A stretch of 64,000 bases of DNA from Actinomadura citrea (GCF_013409045.1 NZ_JACCBT010000001.1:930001-994000), one strand, 5' to 3'. Counted from the stretch's first letter, positions 1 to 14,006 are shown. Numbers and translations are program-made. The notes: generated by a model from the letters alone, not told the origin.

Positions 1-444
1 GAGGAGGTGCGGCGGTACCGCCTGTGGTACGGCGTCCGGGCGGTGTTCCTCGACCAGGTGTCCGCCGTCCCCGAGCACGTGCTGCGGTACCGGCGCATCG
101 TCGCGGGGGTCCGGGCGCGGGGTGCGGAACACGTCGTCCTCAACCACGGCGCGTACCCCGACGAGGCGTACGCGCAGCTCGCCGACCTGCTCGTCACCTT
201 TGAGGGGCCCTGGTCGGCGTACCGGCACGTCCGCGCGCCCGCATGGGCGACGCGGCTGCCGCCCGAACGGTTCTGCCATCTGGTCTACGCGGCGCCGCGG
301 TCGGTTCTCCCGCGCGCGCTCGCACGCGCCAGGCGCTGCAACGCGGGCGTCGTGTACATCACCGACGGGAACGGAGCGAACCCGTGGAACGGCCTGCCCG
401 AGTACTTCTCCAGGGAGCTCTCTCTGGTCTACGCGGGGGACTGA
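1..444 (+). CDS. Spherulation-specific family 4 protein, C-terminal part (runs in from the left edge)
   Basis: The reading frame is already open at base 1 and ends with TGA at 442-444, so only the last 147 residues are present. The visible part has the alternating strand/helix pattern of the Spherulin4 family (a TIM-barrel-like fold of unknown activity). Family-like stretches include VVLNHGAYPDE, a YAAPR-type segment and the C-terminal VVYITDGNGANPWNGLP. A GTG at 7 is in frame but nothing shows that it is the true start. Function in bacteria is unknown; family members are often secreted and associated with polysaccharide-active proteins. The family call is from memory of the conserved motifs. 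Confidence 0.7.
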   Translation, partial: EEVRRYRLWYGVRAVFLDQVSAVPEHVLRYRRIVAGVRARGAEHVVLNHGAYPDEAYAQLADLLVTFEGPWSAYRHVRAPAWATRLPPERFCHLVYAAPRSVLPRALARARRCNAGVVYITDGNGANPWNGLPEYFSRELSLVYAGD

Positions 445-500
445 TGCCGGCCGTGTCGTTCCGCTGCCGCCGCAGGGCCGTTGCCCTACGCTCACACCCC

Positions 501-2072
501 ATGCGTGGACCACTGGTGCGAATCACGTCCGTCCTGGTCGCCGGGACGTCCCTGCTCGCCGCTCCCGCCATGCACCCCGCGGCCACGGCCGCCGCCAAAG
601 GAGACTCCGCCAAGGGAGACTCCGCCGAGGGAGATCTGGGCACGGACCTCGACGCCATCCTCGCCGACGGCCGTCTCAAGGGCGCTACCGTGGGCGCCGT
701 GGTGCGCGATGCCCGGACGGGCGCCGTCCGCTACTCGCGCGGCGCGACGGCGCCGGTGATGCCCGCCTCGAACATGAAGCTCTACACCTCGGGTGCGGCA
801 CTGTCGCTGCTGGGGCCGGGGTACCGGTTCCGCACCGGCGTGTACGCCCGGGCCGTGTCCGGATCGTCCGTCAAGGGCGACCTCTACCTCAAGGGCACCG
901 GCGACCCGACGACGCGGGCGGCCGACTACGACCGGCTCGCCGCCCGGGTGGCGGCGCGCGGCATCCGGCGCGTCGAGGGCGACCTCGTCGCGGACGACAC
1001 CTGGTTCGACGCCGTTCGCACGCCCTCGCACTGGGACCCGACGGACCTGCAGTACTACTACGCCGCGCAGACGTCCGCGCTGACCGTCGCGCCGAACGAC
1101 GACTTCGACGCGGGCTCGGTCGAGGTGTCGGTGAAGCCGGGCGGCGCCGAGGGCGCACCGGTCGCGGTCGGTCTCGCCCCGGCCACCGGCACCGTCAAGA
1201 TCGACAACAGGGCGGTCACGGGACGTCCTGGGACGCCGTCCACGCTGGCGGTGAACCGCGCCAACGGCACCGACACCATCGTGGTCAGCGGTTCCCACCC
1301 GGCGGGCGCGGCGCCCTACACGACCCTGCGCACGGTCGAGAACCCGAGCCTGTACGCGGCGGACGTCTTCCGGAGCGCGCTCAGGGCGCACGGCGTCCAG
1401 GTGAAGGGCGCCACCGAGCGCGGCAGGACCCCGAAGCGCGTGGCCGCGCTCGCCGCCCGCTCCTCGATGCCGCTGTCGCGGCTGATGGTGCCGTTCCTCA
1501 AGCTCAGCAACAACATGGTCGCCGAGACCCTGGTCAAGGCGATCGGCCGGGAGAAGACCGGCAAGGGGAGCTGGACTGCGGGGCTGCCCGTGGTCGAGCG
1601 GTACGCCCGCGGCCAGGGCGTCCCCGCCGCACGACTGGAGATGGCCGACGGATCCGGGCTGTCGCGCAAGAACCGCACGACCGCGCAGGACATCGGCACG
1701 CTCCTGAGGAAGGCGCAGGACGCGCCGTGGTTCGGCACCTGGTACCGGGCGCTGCCGGTCGCCGGTGACCCCGACCGCCTCGACGGCGGCACCCTGCGAT
1801 CGCGAATGGTGGACACCCCGGCCGCGGGCAACGTGCACGCCAAGACCGGGACGCTGACCGGCGCCTCCGCCCTGTCGGGCTACGTCACCGACCCGTCCGG
1901 GCGGCGGCTCGTCTTCTCGGTCGTGCTGAACGGCTACCAGGGCGCGGCGCCCAAGGACATCGAGGACAGGGTCGCGATCCGGCTGGCCGGGGGAGACCCC
2001 TCCGCGGTCCGGACGTTCCGCGTCTCCGGGAACGCCCCGCAGGTGGAGTGCTCCTGGATCGGCCGCTGCTGA
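501..2072 (+). CDS. dacB: D-alanyl-D-alanine carboxypeptidase/endopeptidase (PBP4, peptidase S13)
   Basis: This low-molecular-mass penicillin-binding protein trims or cleaves peptidoglycan stem peptides outside the membrane. The 523-residue product carries all three active-site motifs in the right order: SxxK (Ser-Asn-Met-Lys, about residue 90), SxN (Ser-Asn-Asn, about 335) and KTG (about 448), with the large insertion between SxxK and SxN that defines class C/S13. An N-terminal hydrophobic stretch (ITSVLVAGTSLLAAPA) is a signal peptide. I place the start at ATG 501, where TACGCT at 488-493 would act as the -10 of a leaderless transcript. An in-frame ATG at 444 overlaps the upstream stop (ATGA) and follows GGGGGA, so a start 19 codons earlier is possible. 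Three GDSA/E-type repeats lie just after the signal peptide. Confidence 0.93.
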   Translation: MRGPLVRITSVLVAGTSLLAAPAMHPAATAAAKGDSAKGDSAEGDLGTDLDAILADGRLKGATVGAVVRDARTGAVRYSRGATAPVMPASNMKLYTSGAALSLLGPGYRFRTGVYARAVSGSSVKGDLYLKGTGDPTTRAADYDRLAARVAARGIRRVEGDLVADDTWFDAVRTPSHWDPTDLQYYYAAQTSALTVAPNDDFDAGSVEVSVKPGGAEGAPVAVGLAPATGTVKIDNRAVTGRPGTPSTLAVNRANGTDTIVVSGSHPAGAAPYTTLRTVENPSLYAADVFRSALRAHGVQVKGATERGRTPKRVAALAARSSMPLSRLMVPFLKLSNNMVAETLVKAIGREKTGKGSWTAGLPVVERYARGQGVPAARLEMADGSGLSRKNRTTAQDIGTLLRKAQDAPWFGTWYRALPVAGDPDRLDGGTLRSRMVDTPAAGNVHAKTGTLTGASALSGYVTDPSGRRLVFSVVLNGYQGAAPKDIEDRVAIRLAGGDPSAVRTFRVSGNAPQVECSWIGRC

Positions 2073-2094
2073 ACGGCGGCCGGTGTTGACCGAC

Positions 2095-2133
2095 GGCGGG
2101 GCGCGTCCCGCCGGCGGCGGAACGCGCCCCGCC
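2095..2133. terminator. Bidirectional hairpin terminator
   Basis: A perfect 12-bp inverted repeat (GGCGGGGCGCGT at 2095-2106, its complement at 2122-2133) encloses a 15-base loop. It sits between the converging ends of the carboxypeptidase gene and the gene at 2142, as expected for a shared terminator. There is no T-run, which is usual in this GC range. Confidence 0.7.
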
Positions 2134-2141
2134 GGCGCGGA

Positions 2142-3533
2142 TCACCCCTGGTTCTTGGGGATGTAGAGGCGGACGTCGTCGACGAACGCCTCGCCCTCGT
2201 AGTAGTTCAGGTGCGGGTCGCCGATGATGAAGGAGTCGGGGTAGGCCGAGCCCTTCGGCCAGTTGTGCTCGGTCGTGTACGTCCCGGCCGGGCCCTTGTG
2301 GACGAGCCTGCGGTCGAACCGGCCGTCGTACTCGCCGGGCGTCTGGTTGTAGTGCCAGATCGGGCGCCCGTTCTCCACGAAGTCGTGGTGGACGCGCAGC
2401 GTGGTCTGCCCGGTGTGCAGGAACGGGCCGCTCATCTCCAGCGTGTACCCGGTGCGGTCGCGCTCGATGGCGAACCGGTAGGCGGCCTTCGGCATCAGTT
2501 CCGGCCGCAGCTCGGCGCTGGTCAGGTGCCCCTCGAACCGGCCGCCCGGCCCGTACCGCCGGTCCATGGACGCCTCCCCGCACGCGGTCTTGGCGTAGTA
2601 CTCGTTGCTGATGTTGTTGTTGGCGGTCTCGCGGAACAGGTCGCCGCGCGGGAACAGTGCGTTGATCCCGTTGAAGGTGCCGTCGAACGTCCGGTACATC
2701 GTGCGGGTCTTCGGGTTGCAGGTCGCGGCGTTCTTCCAGCGGGCGTCGTCGCTGTAGTAGCCGTCCATGATGACCTTGCGCCGGAAGTGGATGCCGGGGT
2801 TGCCGTGCGGCGCCGGGTTCGCGTGGTCGAGGATCGTCAGGTAGTAGAACCCGTTCTCCCTCGTCACGTCGGGGTATTGGCACCGGGACTTGCCGGGCAG
2901 CGCGCCCTGGAACGTCCACGGGTACCGGGTCTTGCACGGTTCCCTGGTGTAGCCGTTGTGCCTGCCGTTGTAGTCGAACGTGCCGCCCCGCTTGCCGCCG
3001 AACTGGATGCCGCGCAGGGTCATCTCCACCCGGTAGTACCGGGGCAGTGGGCGGGTCGGCCGGATCAGGACCCCCGCGTCCCATTTCGGCTCGGAGATCC
3101 GCGCGACGTTGTGCCCGCCCGGCAGCGTCACGGCCGACAGCCCGGGGCGGGAGTCGGGCCGCCCGTCGCGGTCCTTGTCGACGGCGGCGACCTCCGCCGT
3201 CAGCCACCCCTCGCGCCCGAAGGCGACGCGCTTGCGGAACACGTTGAGGGTCTTCATCTGCCGCTCGAACAGCGGCCCGCTGATCTTCTTCCAGGCCGCC
3301 CCGTCGTCGTCGAACGCGTCGACCGCCCACGGGCTGCGCGGCCCCTGCGGGTCCAGCCGCCACGGCGACCCGTCGACGCGCAGCGGCCGGTCGAACTCCT
3401 CATGCGCGACCAGCCTCCACCGGCCGTCTCCGGAAGCTCCGGCTCCGGAGGCCCCGACCGACCACCCCGCGGACACGACCGCGGCGGCGGCCGTCCCGAC
3501 GGCCACCCCCGCCACTTTCCAGCTCGTCCTCAA
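2142..3533 (-). CDS. Secreted protein of unknown function, possible concanavalin-A-like/GH16-like fold
   Basis: The 463-residue product has a clear signal peptide right after the chosen TTG start (MRTSWKVAGVAVGTAAAAVV). It then has a segment reading VAHEEFDRPL, resembling the EEFxGP strand at the start of family 16 glycosyl hydrolase/laminarinase-like domains. The rest is rich in aromatic and charged residues with scattered Cys, and ends in a VDDVRLY strand typical of jelly-roll domains. The GH16 catalytic ExDxxE signature is not obvious, so enzymatic activity is doubtful. TTG 3533 is preceded by GAGGGG eight bases upstream. An in-frame ATG at 3599 lies inside the likely -10 box and cannot be used from that promoter. 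The gene converges on dacB. I do not recognise a named family. Confidence 0.7.
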   Translation of the reverse strand: MRTSWKVAGVAVGTAAAAVVSAGWSVGASGAGASGDGRWRLVAHEEFDRPLRVDGSPWRLDPQGPRSPWAVDAFDDDGAAWKKISGPLFERQMKTLNVFRKRVAFGREGWLTAEVAAVDKDRDGRPDSRPGLSAVTLPGGHNVARISEPKWDAGVLIRPTRPLPRYYRVEMTLRGIQFGGKRGGTFDYNGRHNGYTREPCKTRYPWTFQGALPGKSRCQYPDVTRENGFYYLTILDHANPAPHGNPGIHFRRKVIMDGYYSDDARWKNAATCNPKTRTMYRTFDGTFNGINALFPRGDLFRETANNNISNEYYAKTACGEASMDRRYGPGGRFEGHLTSAELRPELMPKAAYRFAIERDRTGYTLEMSGPFLHTGQTTLRVHHDFVENGRPIWHYNQTPGEYDGRFDRRLVHKGPAGTYTTEHNWPKGSAYPDSFIIGDPHLNYYEGEAFVDDVRLYIPKNQG

Positions 3534-3597
3534 GACGCACACCCCTCCCGCGGAGCGCGCGGCCGCGCTCCGCCCCCGAACGTCGCAACGCACCGGC

Positions 3598-3603
3598 ATT
3601 ATA
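3598..3603 (-). promoter_or_regulatory. -10 box TATAAT for the secreted protein
   Basis: The minus strand reads TATAAT exactly at 3603-3598, an uncommon perfect match in this GC-rich sequence. It lies about 65 bases before TTG 3533. No good -35 is seen, which is common in actinomycetes. It argues against translation starting at ATG 3599. Confidence 0.55.
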
Positions 3604-3648
3604 TGAACACGGAGGGTGATGAAGGTGGAAGGCCGGGCCCTGACGTCG

Positions 3649-4659
3649 TCAGCGCTGGGAAAGGTACCTCTCGGCGGTGCCGCGCAGGCGCGCGTGGACG
3701 CCGTCGTATGCGGAGACGCCCGGCAGGGCGGTCTTGGGCATCTTCGCGAGCATCGTGTAGTTGGTGTCGACGACGTTGCCCGCCGGGGCGAGCGCCGCCT
3801 GGCTGACCAGCTGGTAGGCGTCCAGCTCGTCCAGGCCGAGCAGCGAGGACGTCCAGCCGACCAGGTCGTGCTGGCTGATCCGGAACGCGTCCTCCAGCGG
3901 GCGGGCCGAGCCGGTCGACATCAGGTGGAGGTCGTCCTCCAGACGCGGCCAGGCGGGAGCCGCGCCCTTGATCAGGTCCACGACCACGACGGTGCTCATC
4001 GCCGCCTCCACGGCGGTCCCGCAGACCTCGCCCTCGCCCTGGCGGCAGTGGCCGTCGCCGATCGAGACCAGGCCGCCCGGCACGTTGACCGGGAAGTACG
4101 CGGTGGTGCCCGCGCGCATCTCCGGGGTGTCCATGTTGCCGCCGTGCGCGCCGGGGGTGATGCTCATGATCACCTCGTTGGCGGCCGGGGCCACGCCCAC
4201 GGTGCCGTGCATGGGGTCGAGCGGCAGCTCGATCTCCAGGTCGCTCGCGCGGGCCCGGAAGCGGCAGATCCCGCGCGCGGCGTCCACGTCGTACATCCAC
4301 ACCCGTTCCGGCAGGGCCGGGTGCAGCATCGCCGTCGTGTGCGTCGCGGTCAGCGCCCCGAAGTGCGGGAAGGTGGACGAGACCGCCCAGTCGCGGGCGG
4401 GGCGGATGTCCACGAAGTGCACCGCGACGGCGTCGCCCGGCTCGGCGCCCGCGACGGCGATGGGGCCGGTGACGGGGTTGAGGTAGGGGAAGGTGCACAC
4501 CCGGCTCGGCAGATCGTCCACCCCTTGGACGGCGCCGCCGAAGCAGTCCTCGGTCGTCAGTTCCACGACGGTGCCGGGCGCGACGGTGAGCGCCGCCTCC
4601 CGGCCGCCGAACGCGAAACCGGGCTCGGTGTCCCTCAGCGGGACCACGTCGAACGTCAC
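3649..4659 (-). CDS. Acetamidase/formamidase family protein
   Basis: The enzyme is expected to hydrolyse formamide, acetamide or a related short amide to ammonia and acid in the cytoplasm. The 336-residue product matches the FmdA/AmdA family along its length: TTEDCFGG near residue 40, NPVTGPIAVAGAEPGD, the PLDPMHGTVGVAP segment, and GAHGGNMD plus the metal-site stretch GDGHCRQGEGEVCG. The start is GTG 4659, behind a strong GAGGAGGAGGA. It overlaps the permease stop by four bases (GTGA), so the two genes are translationally coupled. The permease and AmiC-like sensor upstream support a role in taking up and degrading an amide as a nitrogen source. The true substrate is unknown. Confidence 0.88.
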   Translation of the reverse strand: MTFDVVPLRDTEPGFAFGGREAALTVAPGTVVELTTEDCFGGAVQGVDDLPSRVCTFPYLNPVTGPIAVAGAEPGDAVAVHFVDIRPARDWAVSSTFPHFGALTATHTTAMLHPALPERVWMYDVDAARGICRFRARASDLEIELPLDPMHGTVGVAPAANEVIMSITPGAHGGNMDTPEMRAGTTAYFPVNVPGGLVSIGDGHCRQGEGEVCGTAVEAAMSTVVVVDLIKGAAPAWPRLEDDLHLMSTGSARPLEDAFRISQHDLVGWTSSLLGLDELDAYQLVSQAALAPAGNVVDTNYTMLAKMPKTALPGVSAYDGVHARLRGTAERYLSQR

Positions 4660-6062
4660 TTCTCGTCCTCCTCCTCTGCGATGCCGGCCAGGGCCGGACG
4701 GCGGTGGGTGACCAGCAGCCCGACCAGCAGCACCAGCCCGATGCCGAGCCACAGGAAGCCCAGCTCCTGCGCGGCGACCTTCGCGTTGACCACCACGTAG
4801 CCGAGGATGCCGAAGCCGATCGCCGGCGCGACCAGGTGGCGCCACCAGTCCCGGCTGCCCGACCGGACGACGTAGTGGACGACGACCGAGACGTGCAGCA
4901 CCAGGAAGGCCGTCATGGCGCCGAAGTTGACGAGCGAGCTGAGCAGCGTGATGCCGTCCTCGCGCTGCTCCATGTAGAGGCCGAGGCCCAGCGAGACGGC
5001 CGCGACCAGCAGGGTCGCGTTGACCGGGACCTGCCGCCGGGGATGCACCCTGGCGAGGAACCTCGGCAGCTGCCGGTCCCGCGCCATGGCGTACAGCAGC
5101 CGGGACGTCGCCGCCTGCGCGACCAGGGAGTTGGCGAAGCCCCAGGCGATCGCGGTGGCCAGCGCGGTCAGCTTGGCCAGCCACGCCCCGCCCGCGACCC
5201 GCGCGGCGTCGTAGAACGCGGTCCCGTCCGGGTCGCCCTCGCCGACCAGCCTGTCGGGGTCGGTCACCAGCAGCGAGGCCACCCACGTCTGGACGATGAA
5301 CAGCACACCGACCAGCAGCAGCGAGGCCACCATGGACCGTCCGATGGCGCGGGCCGACTCGCGGTTCTCCTCCGCCAGCGTCGAGATGCCGTCGAAGCCG
5401 AGGAAGCTCAGCACCGCGATCGACACGGCGCCGAACACCAGCCCCCAGGAGAACGTCGCGCCGTTGTAGATCGGGCTGAGGCCGCCCCCGCCGTGGCCCT
5501 TGCCCTGGGCGAGCGCCACCAGGCCCACCACCAGGAAGACCGCCAGGATGGCCAGCTCGGCGACCAGCATGATCCGGTTGATCCGGGCGGTCATCTCGAT
5601 GCCGAAGAAGTTGACGACGGTGTTGAGCACGACGAACGCGATGAGCCAGAGCCACACCGGGACGTCCGGCACCAGCGAGTTCATCGCCACGCCGGCGATC
5701 AGGTAGAGCAGGGCCGGCACCAGCACGTAGTCGAGCAGGATCATCCAGCCGGACAGGAACCCGACCGGCGCCGCGATGCCCCGCCCGGCGTAGGTGTAGA
5801 CCGACCCGGCCATCGGGAAGGCCCGCGACATCTGCGCGTACGAGCCGGCGGTGAACAGCATGGCCAGCATCCCGATGGCGTAGGCGAGCGCGACCATGCC
5901 GCCCGAGCCCTCGAAGACGCTGCCGAAGATGCCGAACGGGGCGATCGGCACCATGAAGATCAGTCCGTAGACCACCAGGTCCCGGAACGTGAGGGAGCGC
6001 CGCAGCTCCTGGGCGTACCCGTAGCGCTCGATGCCCTCCGGCGGCGTTGGGTCGACGGCCAT
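4656..6062 (-). CDS. APC-superfamily amino acid/amide permease
   Basis: A 468-residue inner-membrane transporter with about 12 hydrophobic helices. The first conserved APC block (LTFRDLVVYGLIFMVPIAPFG) contains the usual helix break, and the signature around FLGFDGISTLAEENR follows in the middle. ATG 6062 is preceded by GAGGAGGAAGC. It is the first gene after a palindrome-controlled promoter (6106-6135) and is coupled to the formamidase gene by a 4-base overlap. The cargo is therefore more likely an amide, urea-like compound or amino acid than a sugar. The hydrophilic N-terminal tail of about 25 residues and the C-terminal acidic tail (EEEDEK) are cytoplasmic. Confidence 0.88.
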   Translation of the reverse strand: MAVDPTPPEGIERYGYAQELRRSLTFRDLVVYGLIFMVPIAPFGIFGSVFEGSGGMVALAYAIGMLAMLFTAGSYAQMSRAFPMAGSVYTYAGRGIAAPVGFLSGWMILLDYVLVPALLYLIAGVAMNSLVPDVPVWLWLIAFVVLNTVVNFFGIEMTARINRIMLVAELAILAVFLVVGLVALAQGKGHGGGGLSPIYNGATFSWGLVFGAVSIAVLSFLGFDGISTLAEENRESARAIGRSMVASLLLVGVLFIVQTWVASLLVTDPDRLVGEGDPDGTAFYDAARVAGGAWLAKLTALATAIAWGFANSLVAQAATSRLLYAMARDRQLPRFLARVHPRRQVPVNATLLVAAVSLGLGLYMEQREDGITLLSSLVNFGAMTAFLVLHVSVVVHYVVRSGSRDWWRHLVAPAIGFGILGYVVVNAKVAAQELGFLWLGIGLVLLVGLLVTHRRPALAGIAEEEDEK

Positions 6063-6105
6063 GCTTCCTCCTCAGCCGAGGACGCGGGTCGTTCCCGCTC
6101 CGCGA

Positions 6106-6135
6106 ACCCTAGAGGCAATCTTTTCAAATGAAAAG
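6106..6135 (-). promoter_or_regulatory. Promoter with AT-rich palindromic operator for the permease-formamidase pair
   Basis: On the minus strand a TAGGGT -10 (6111-6106) is set 17 bases from a TTTTCA -35 (6134-6129). The -35 lies inside the inverted repeat CTTTTC-AAAT-GAAAAG (6120-6135). The repeat is conspicuously AT-rich for this genome, as MarR-family operators often are. The MarR gene at 7351 is the natural candidate for binding; this link is inference. Confidence 0.6.
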
Positions 6136-6153
6136 GTTTGATGCGCACAGATC

Positions 6154-7299
6154 TCAGAGGCGGGTGACGACGGTGAGGTCCAGGCCGTCCGCCCTGGCCA
6201 GGTAGCCCTCCGGGCGCGGCGGGCCGAGCGGCGCGGCCGACCAGGCGCTCCGCGCGACGGGGTCGGCGCCCGCCAGCAGCCGCGCCGAGGCCGGCCGCCC
6301 GTGCCGCGCGGTCAGCATGCCCGCGGCGGCCAGCGCCGCCAGCAGGTGGACGCCGTCGTAGCAGCCCTCCGCGTAGGCGTCGAGGACGGGGGCGACCTCG
6401 CCGAACACCGTCCGGTACCGCTCGGCCAGCGCGAGCTGCCGCTCGTCCCCCTGCCCGGCGAACGACCGCATCGCCGAGTACAGCTCACCGGTGTCGTCTC
6501 CGCCGGCGGCCAGCAGGACGTTCTCCTCCAGCGCCCCCGACAGCCGGACCACCCCGGCGGACAGCCGCGAGGCGGCGAACACCCGGTTGAACACGGCGAG
6601 GTCCCGGCCGACCAGGCTGAGCAGGATCGCCTCCGCGCGCGTCCGCGCCAGCGCGTGCACGACCTCCTCGAAGCGGGCCTCCGGGTCGTCCCCGGCCGCC
6701 CACGGGAAGGGGACGAGCCGGTCCAGCACCACCTCGCCGCCCGCCGACCGGACGAGCCGCGCCGCCGTCCGGTGCACCGCCCGCGGCCAGATGTAGTCGC
6801 TGCCCACCAGCGCCCACCGCCGCAGCCTCAGCCGCGTGCTCAGCCAGCGCAGCGCGGAGCCGAGCTGCCGCTCCGGCGAGTCGCCGAGCAGCACCACGCC
6901 CTGCCGCCGCGGCCCGCCCTCGTGCGGCGGCGTGAACACGTACGGCACCTGCCCGGCGAGCGCCGCCTCCAGGCCCCGGTGCACGTCGCTCGTGTGGAAC
7001 CCGACGAACGCCTGGACGAGCCCGGCGTCGGCGAGGAACCGGGCCTCGCCCGCCACCGCGCCCGGCGACCGCCCGGCGTCCACCGGCACCAGCTCGACGG
7101 CCCGTCCCGCCGCCCCGCCGGAGGCGTTGACCTCGGTCGCGGCCAGGCACGCGGCGCTCAGCCCGGACGGCCCGGTCAGGCCGAGCGGTCCCGACAGGGG
7201 CAGCAGCAGCCCGAGCCGCAGCACCGCGGGGTCAGGCCCGGTGACCAGCAACCCCGTGCCGTCCCGCACCACCGCGCGCATGACCGCCGAACCCTTCAT
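6154..7299 (-). CDS. AmiC/UrtA-like periplasmic-binding-fold ligand sensor, apparently cytoplasmic
   Basis: The product (381 residues) matches the type I periplasmic-binding-protein fold of the AmiC/FmdD/urea-binding group. It opens with LRLGLLLPLSGPLGLTGPSG, followed by AATEVNASGG and a GSDYIWPRAVHR segment like the GSDYVWPRE of AmiC. The C-terminal half has DAYAEGCYDGVHLLAAL. There is no signal peptide or lipobox at either candidate start (ATG 7299 or ATG 7281), and no ABC permease or ATPase is nearby. I therefore infer that it senses an amide inside the cell, as AmiC does, rather than feeding a transporter. It is transcribed toward the permease-formamidase pair and diverges from marR. The start is uncertain by six codons. 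Confidence 0.75.
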   Translation of the reverse strand: MKGSAVMRAVVRDGTGLLVTGPDPAVLRLGLLLPLSGPLGLTGPSGLSAACLAATEVNASGGAAGRAVELVPVDAGRSPGAVAGEARFLADAGLVQAFVGFHTSDVHRGLEAALAGQVPYVFTPPHEGGPRRQGVVLLGDSPERQLGSALRWLSTRLRLRRWALVGSDYIWPRAVHRTAARLVRSAGGEVVLDRLVPFPWAAGDDPEARFEEVVHALARTRAEAILLSLVGRDLAVFNRVFAASRLSAGVVRLSGALEENVLLAAGGDDTGELYSAMRSFAGQGDERQLALAERYRTVFGEVAPVLDAYAEGCYDGVHLLAALAAAGMLTARHGRPASARLLAGADPVARSAWSAAPLGPPRPEGYLARADGLDLTVVTRL

Positions 7300-7350
7300 G
7301 ACCAGGCCAAGTATGCTCTCCCCACGGGCGGCTGGCGAGGGAGGCACCGG

Positions 7351-7794
7351 GTGGTCGAGCGGCACGGCGCGGCGGCGCGCACGGCGGAGACCGAACTCGT
7401 CGACCTGCTCACCCGAACGCAGCGGGCCCTGGCCCGCGACCTCGGCGCCCGCCTGGACGAGGAGGGCGCGACGGTCGAGCAGTGGCGGGTGCTGCGCGCC
7501 CTCGCCGAGGCCGACGACGTCTCGATGGGCGAGCTGGCGCTCATCGTCGAGATCCCGCACCCCACCCTGACCCGGCTCGTGGACGCCCTGGTCGACTCCG
7601 CCTGCCTCTACCGGTCCCACTCCAGCCGGGACCGCCGCCGGGTGTCGGTGCACGTCTCCGACCTGGGCCGCGCCAAGCTGGAGCGGCTGGAGGCGCTGGC
7701 CCGCGCGCACGAGCAGGCCCTCGCCGAGCGGCACGGCGACACGATCCAGAACCTGTCAGCCCTCCTGTCCGACCTCTGGAAGGGCATCCGCTGA
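7351..7794 (+). CDS. MarR-family transcriptional regulator
   Basis: A 147-residue winged-helix repressor. Helix-turn-helix residues lie around ATVEQWRVLRALAEADDVSMGELA and IPHPTLTRLVDALV, followed by the wing (SSRDRRRVSVHVSDLG) and the C-terminal dimerisation helices. GTG 7351 follows GGGAGG by six bases, a near-ideal site; upstream codons in the same frame have no such support. It is divergent from the AmiC-like gene with about 50 bases between starts, so it probably controls the amide locus. The palindrome at 6120-6135 is a candidate target. Confidence 0.88.
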   Translation: MVERHGAAARTAETELVDLLTRTQRALARDLGARLDEEGATVEQWRVLRALAEADDVSMGELALIVEIPHPTLTRLVDALVDSACLYRSHSSRDRRRVSVHVSDLGRAKLERLEALARAHEQALAERHGDTIQNLSALLSDLWKGIR

Positions 7795-7843
7795 CCCCCG
7801 GCCCGGCGCGTTCGCCGGTGTGCGTTCTGTCGGGAGGCGGCCA

Positions 7844-7849
7844 TAGGGT
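7844..7849 (+). promoter_or_regulatory. Leaderless -10 box TAGGGT
   Basis: TAGGGT ends six bases before ATG 7856, the spacing seen for leaderless mRNAs in actinomycetes. No Shine-Dalgarno sequence is needed or clearly present. Confidence 0.5.
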
Positions 7850-7855
7850 CGGCGC

Positions 7856-8197
7856 ATGTCGCGGCGGCGTTTCGATCAGGCCATGCAGTTCATGCGGACG
7901 AGGGAGCCGCGGGTCCGTGAGGACGCCTTCGACTTCCTGCGCGAGCACGCCGACGCCTACGTCGGCGAGCTGATCGCGGAGTTCGCGGCGGAGCGGGACG
8001 ACCCCGGCCTGCGCTGCTGGCTGCTCGAACTGATCGCCGAGGCCCGGTCGCCGGAGGCACTGGAGGTGTTCCGCGGCCAGCTGGAGAGCCCCGACGCGTC
8101 GCTGCGGTTCTGGGCGGTCCGCGGCCTGGAGATGCTCGACACCCGCGAGGCCGACGAGGCCCTCGACCGGGCGCAGGCCAACGGCTGGATCTCCTAG
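7856..8197 (+). CDS. Small HEAT-repeat protein
   Basis: A 113-residue, all-helical protein with about two and a half HEAT-like units (for example EPRVREDAFDFLREHAD, then DPGLRCWLLELIAEARSPEAL and DASLRFWAVRGLEMLDTREA). Such proteins are usually protein-protein interaction scaffolds. No catalytic residues are seen. It stands alone between marR and the convergent acyl-CoA carboxylase gene, so the context gives no partner. Confidence 0.75.
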   Translation: MSRRRFDQAMQFMRTREPRVREDAFDFLREHADAYVGELIAEFAAERDDPGLRCWLLELIAEARSPEALEVFRGQLESPDASLRFWAVRGLEMLDTREADEALDRAQANGWIS

Positions 8198-8238
8198 CCG
8201 CACCTGGCCATGATCTTGGTGACGCCCGAGACGGCCGC

Positions 8239-8266
8239 GCCCCCGCACCGCTGACGGCGCGGGGGC
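8239..8266. terminator. Hairpin terminator between converging genes
   Basis: GCCCCCGC (8239-8246) pairs perfectly with GCGGGGGC (8259-8266) across a 12-base loop. It lies between the HEAT-repeat gene and the end of the carboxylase gene. Confidence 0.6.
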
Positions 8267-8290
8267 CGGCCGGTCCCCGGCGGCGCGGGG

Positions 8291-13807
<5,517 letters not shown>

Positions 13808-13825
13808 CCGACCGAGCCCTCCTGT

Positions 13826-13871
13826 AGACGATGTGCGCCGTTGGACGACGTGAGCTGCCAGACGATGTGCG
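13826..13871 (-). promoter_or_regulatory. Three 17-bp-spaced direct repeats upstream of the carboxylase gene
   Basis: AGACGATGTGCG occurs exactly at 13826-13837 and 13860-13871. A 9-of-12 match (GGACGACGTGAG) sits at 13843-13854, giving an exact 17-base period. The array ends immediately upstream of the GGAGGG ribosome-binding site of the carboxylase gene. It looks like a cooperative regulator-binding array; the binding protein is unknown. Confidence 0.5.
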
Positions 13872-13981
13872 GCTCCCGGGGCACGGCGCACCCGGACACA
13901 TTCACCTTTCCGCCCAGAGGGCGGCGGCGCCATGCCGCCGACAACGCACGCTGCGCCGCTGTAGTTGTAGGAAACCTGCAA

Positions 13982-14006
13982 AACCCGTCCCCCGCCTTGT
14001 GCGGGG
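13982..14006 (-). terminator. Terminator of the radical SAM gene
   Basis: On the minus strand GCGGGG and CCCCGC (14006-13990) form a 6-bp stem with a 5-base loop. A short GGGTTTT tract follows, 41 bases or more past the stop at 14047. The remaining bases up to 13825 hold no gene. Confidence 0.5.
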
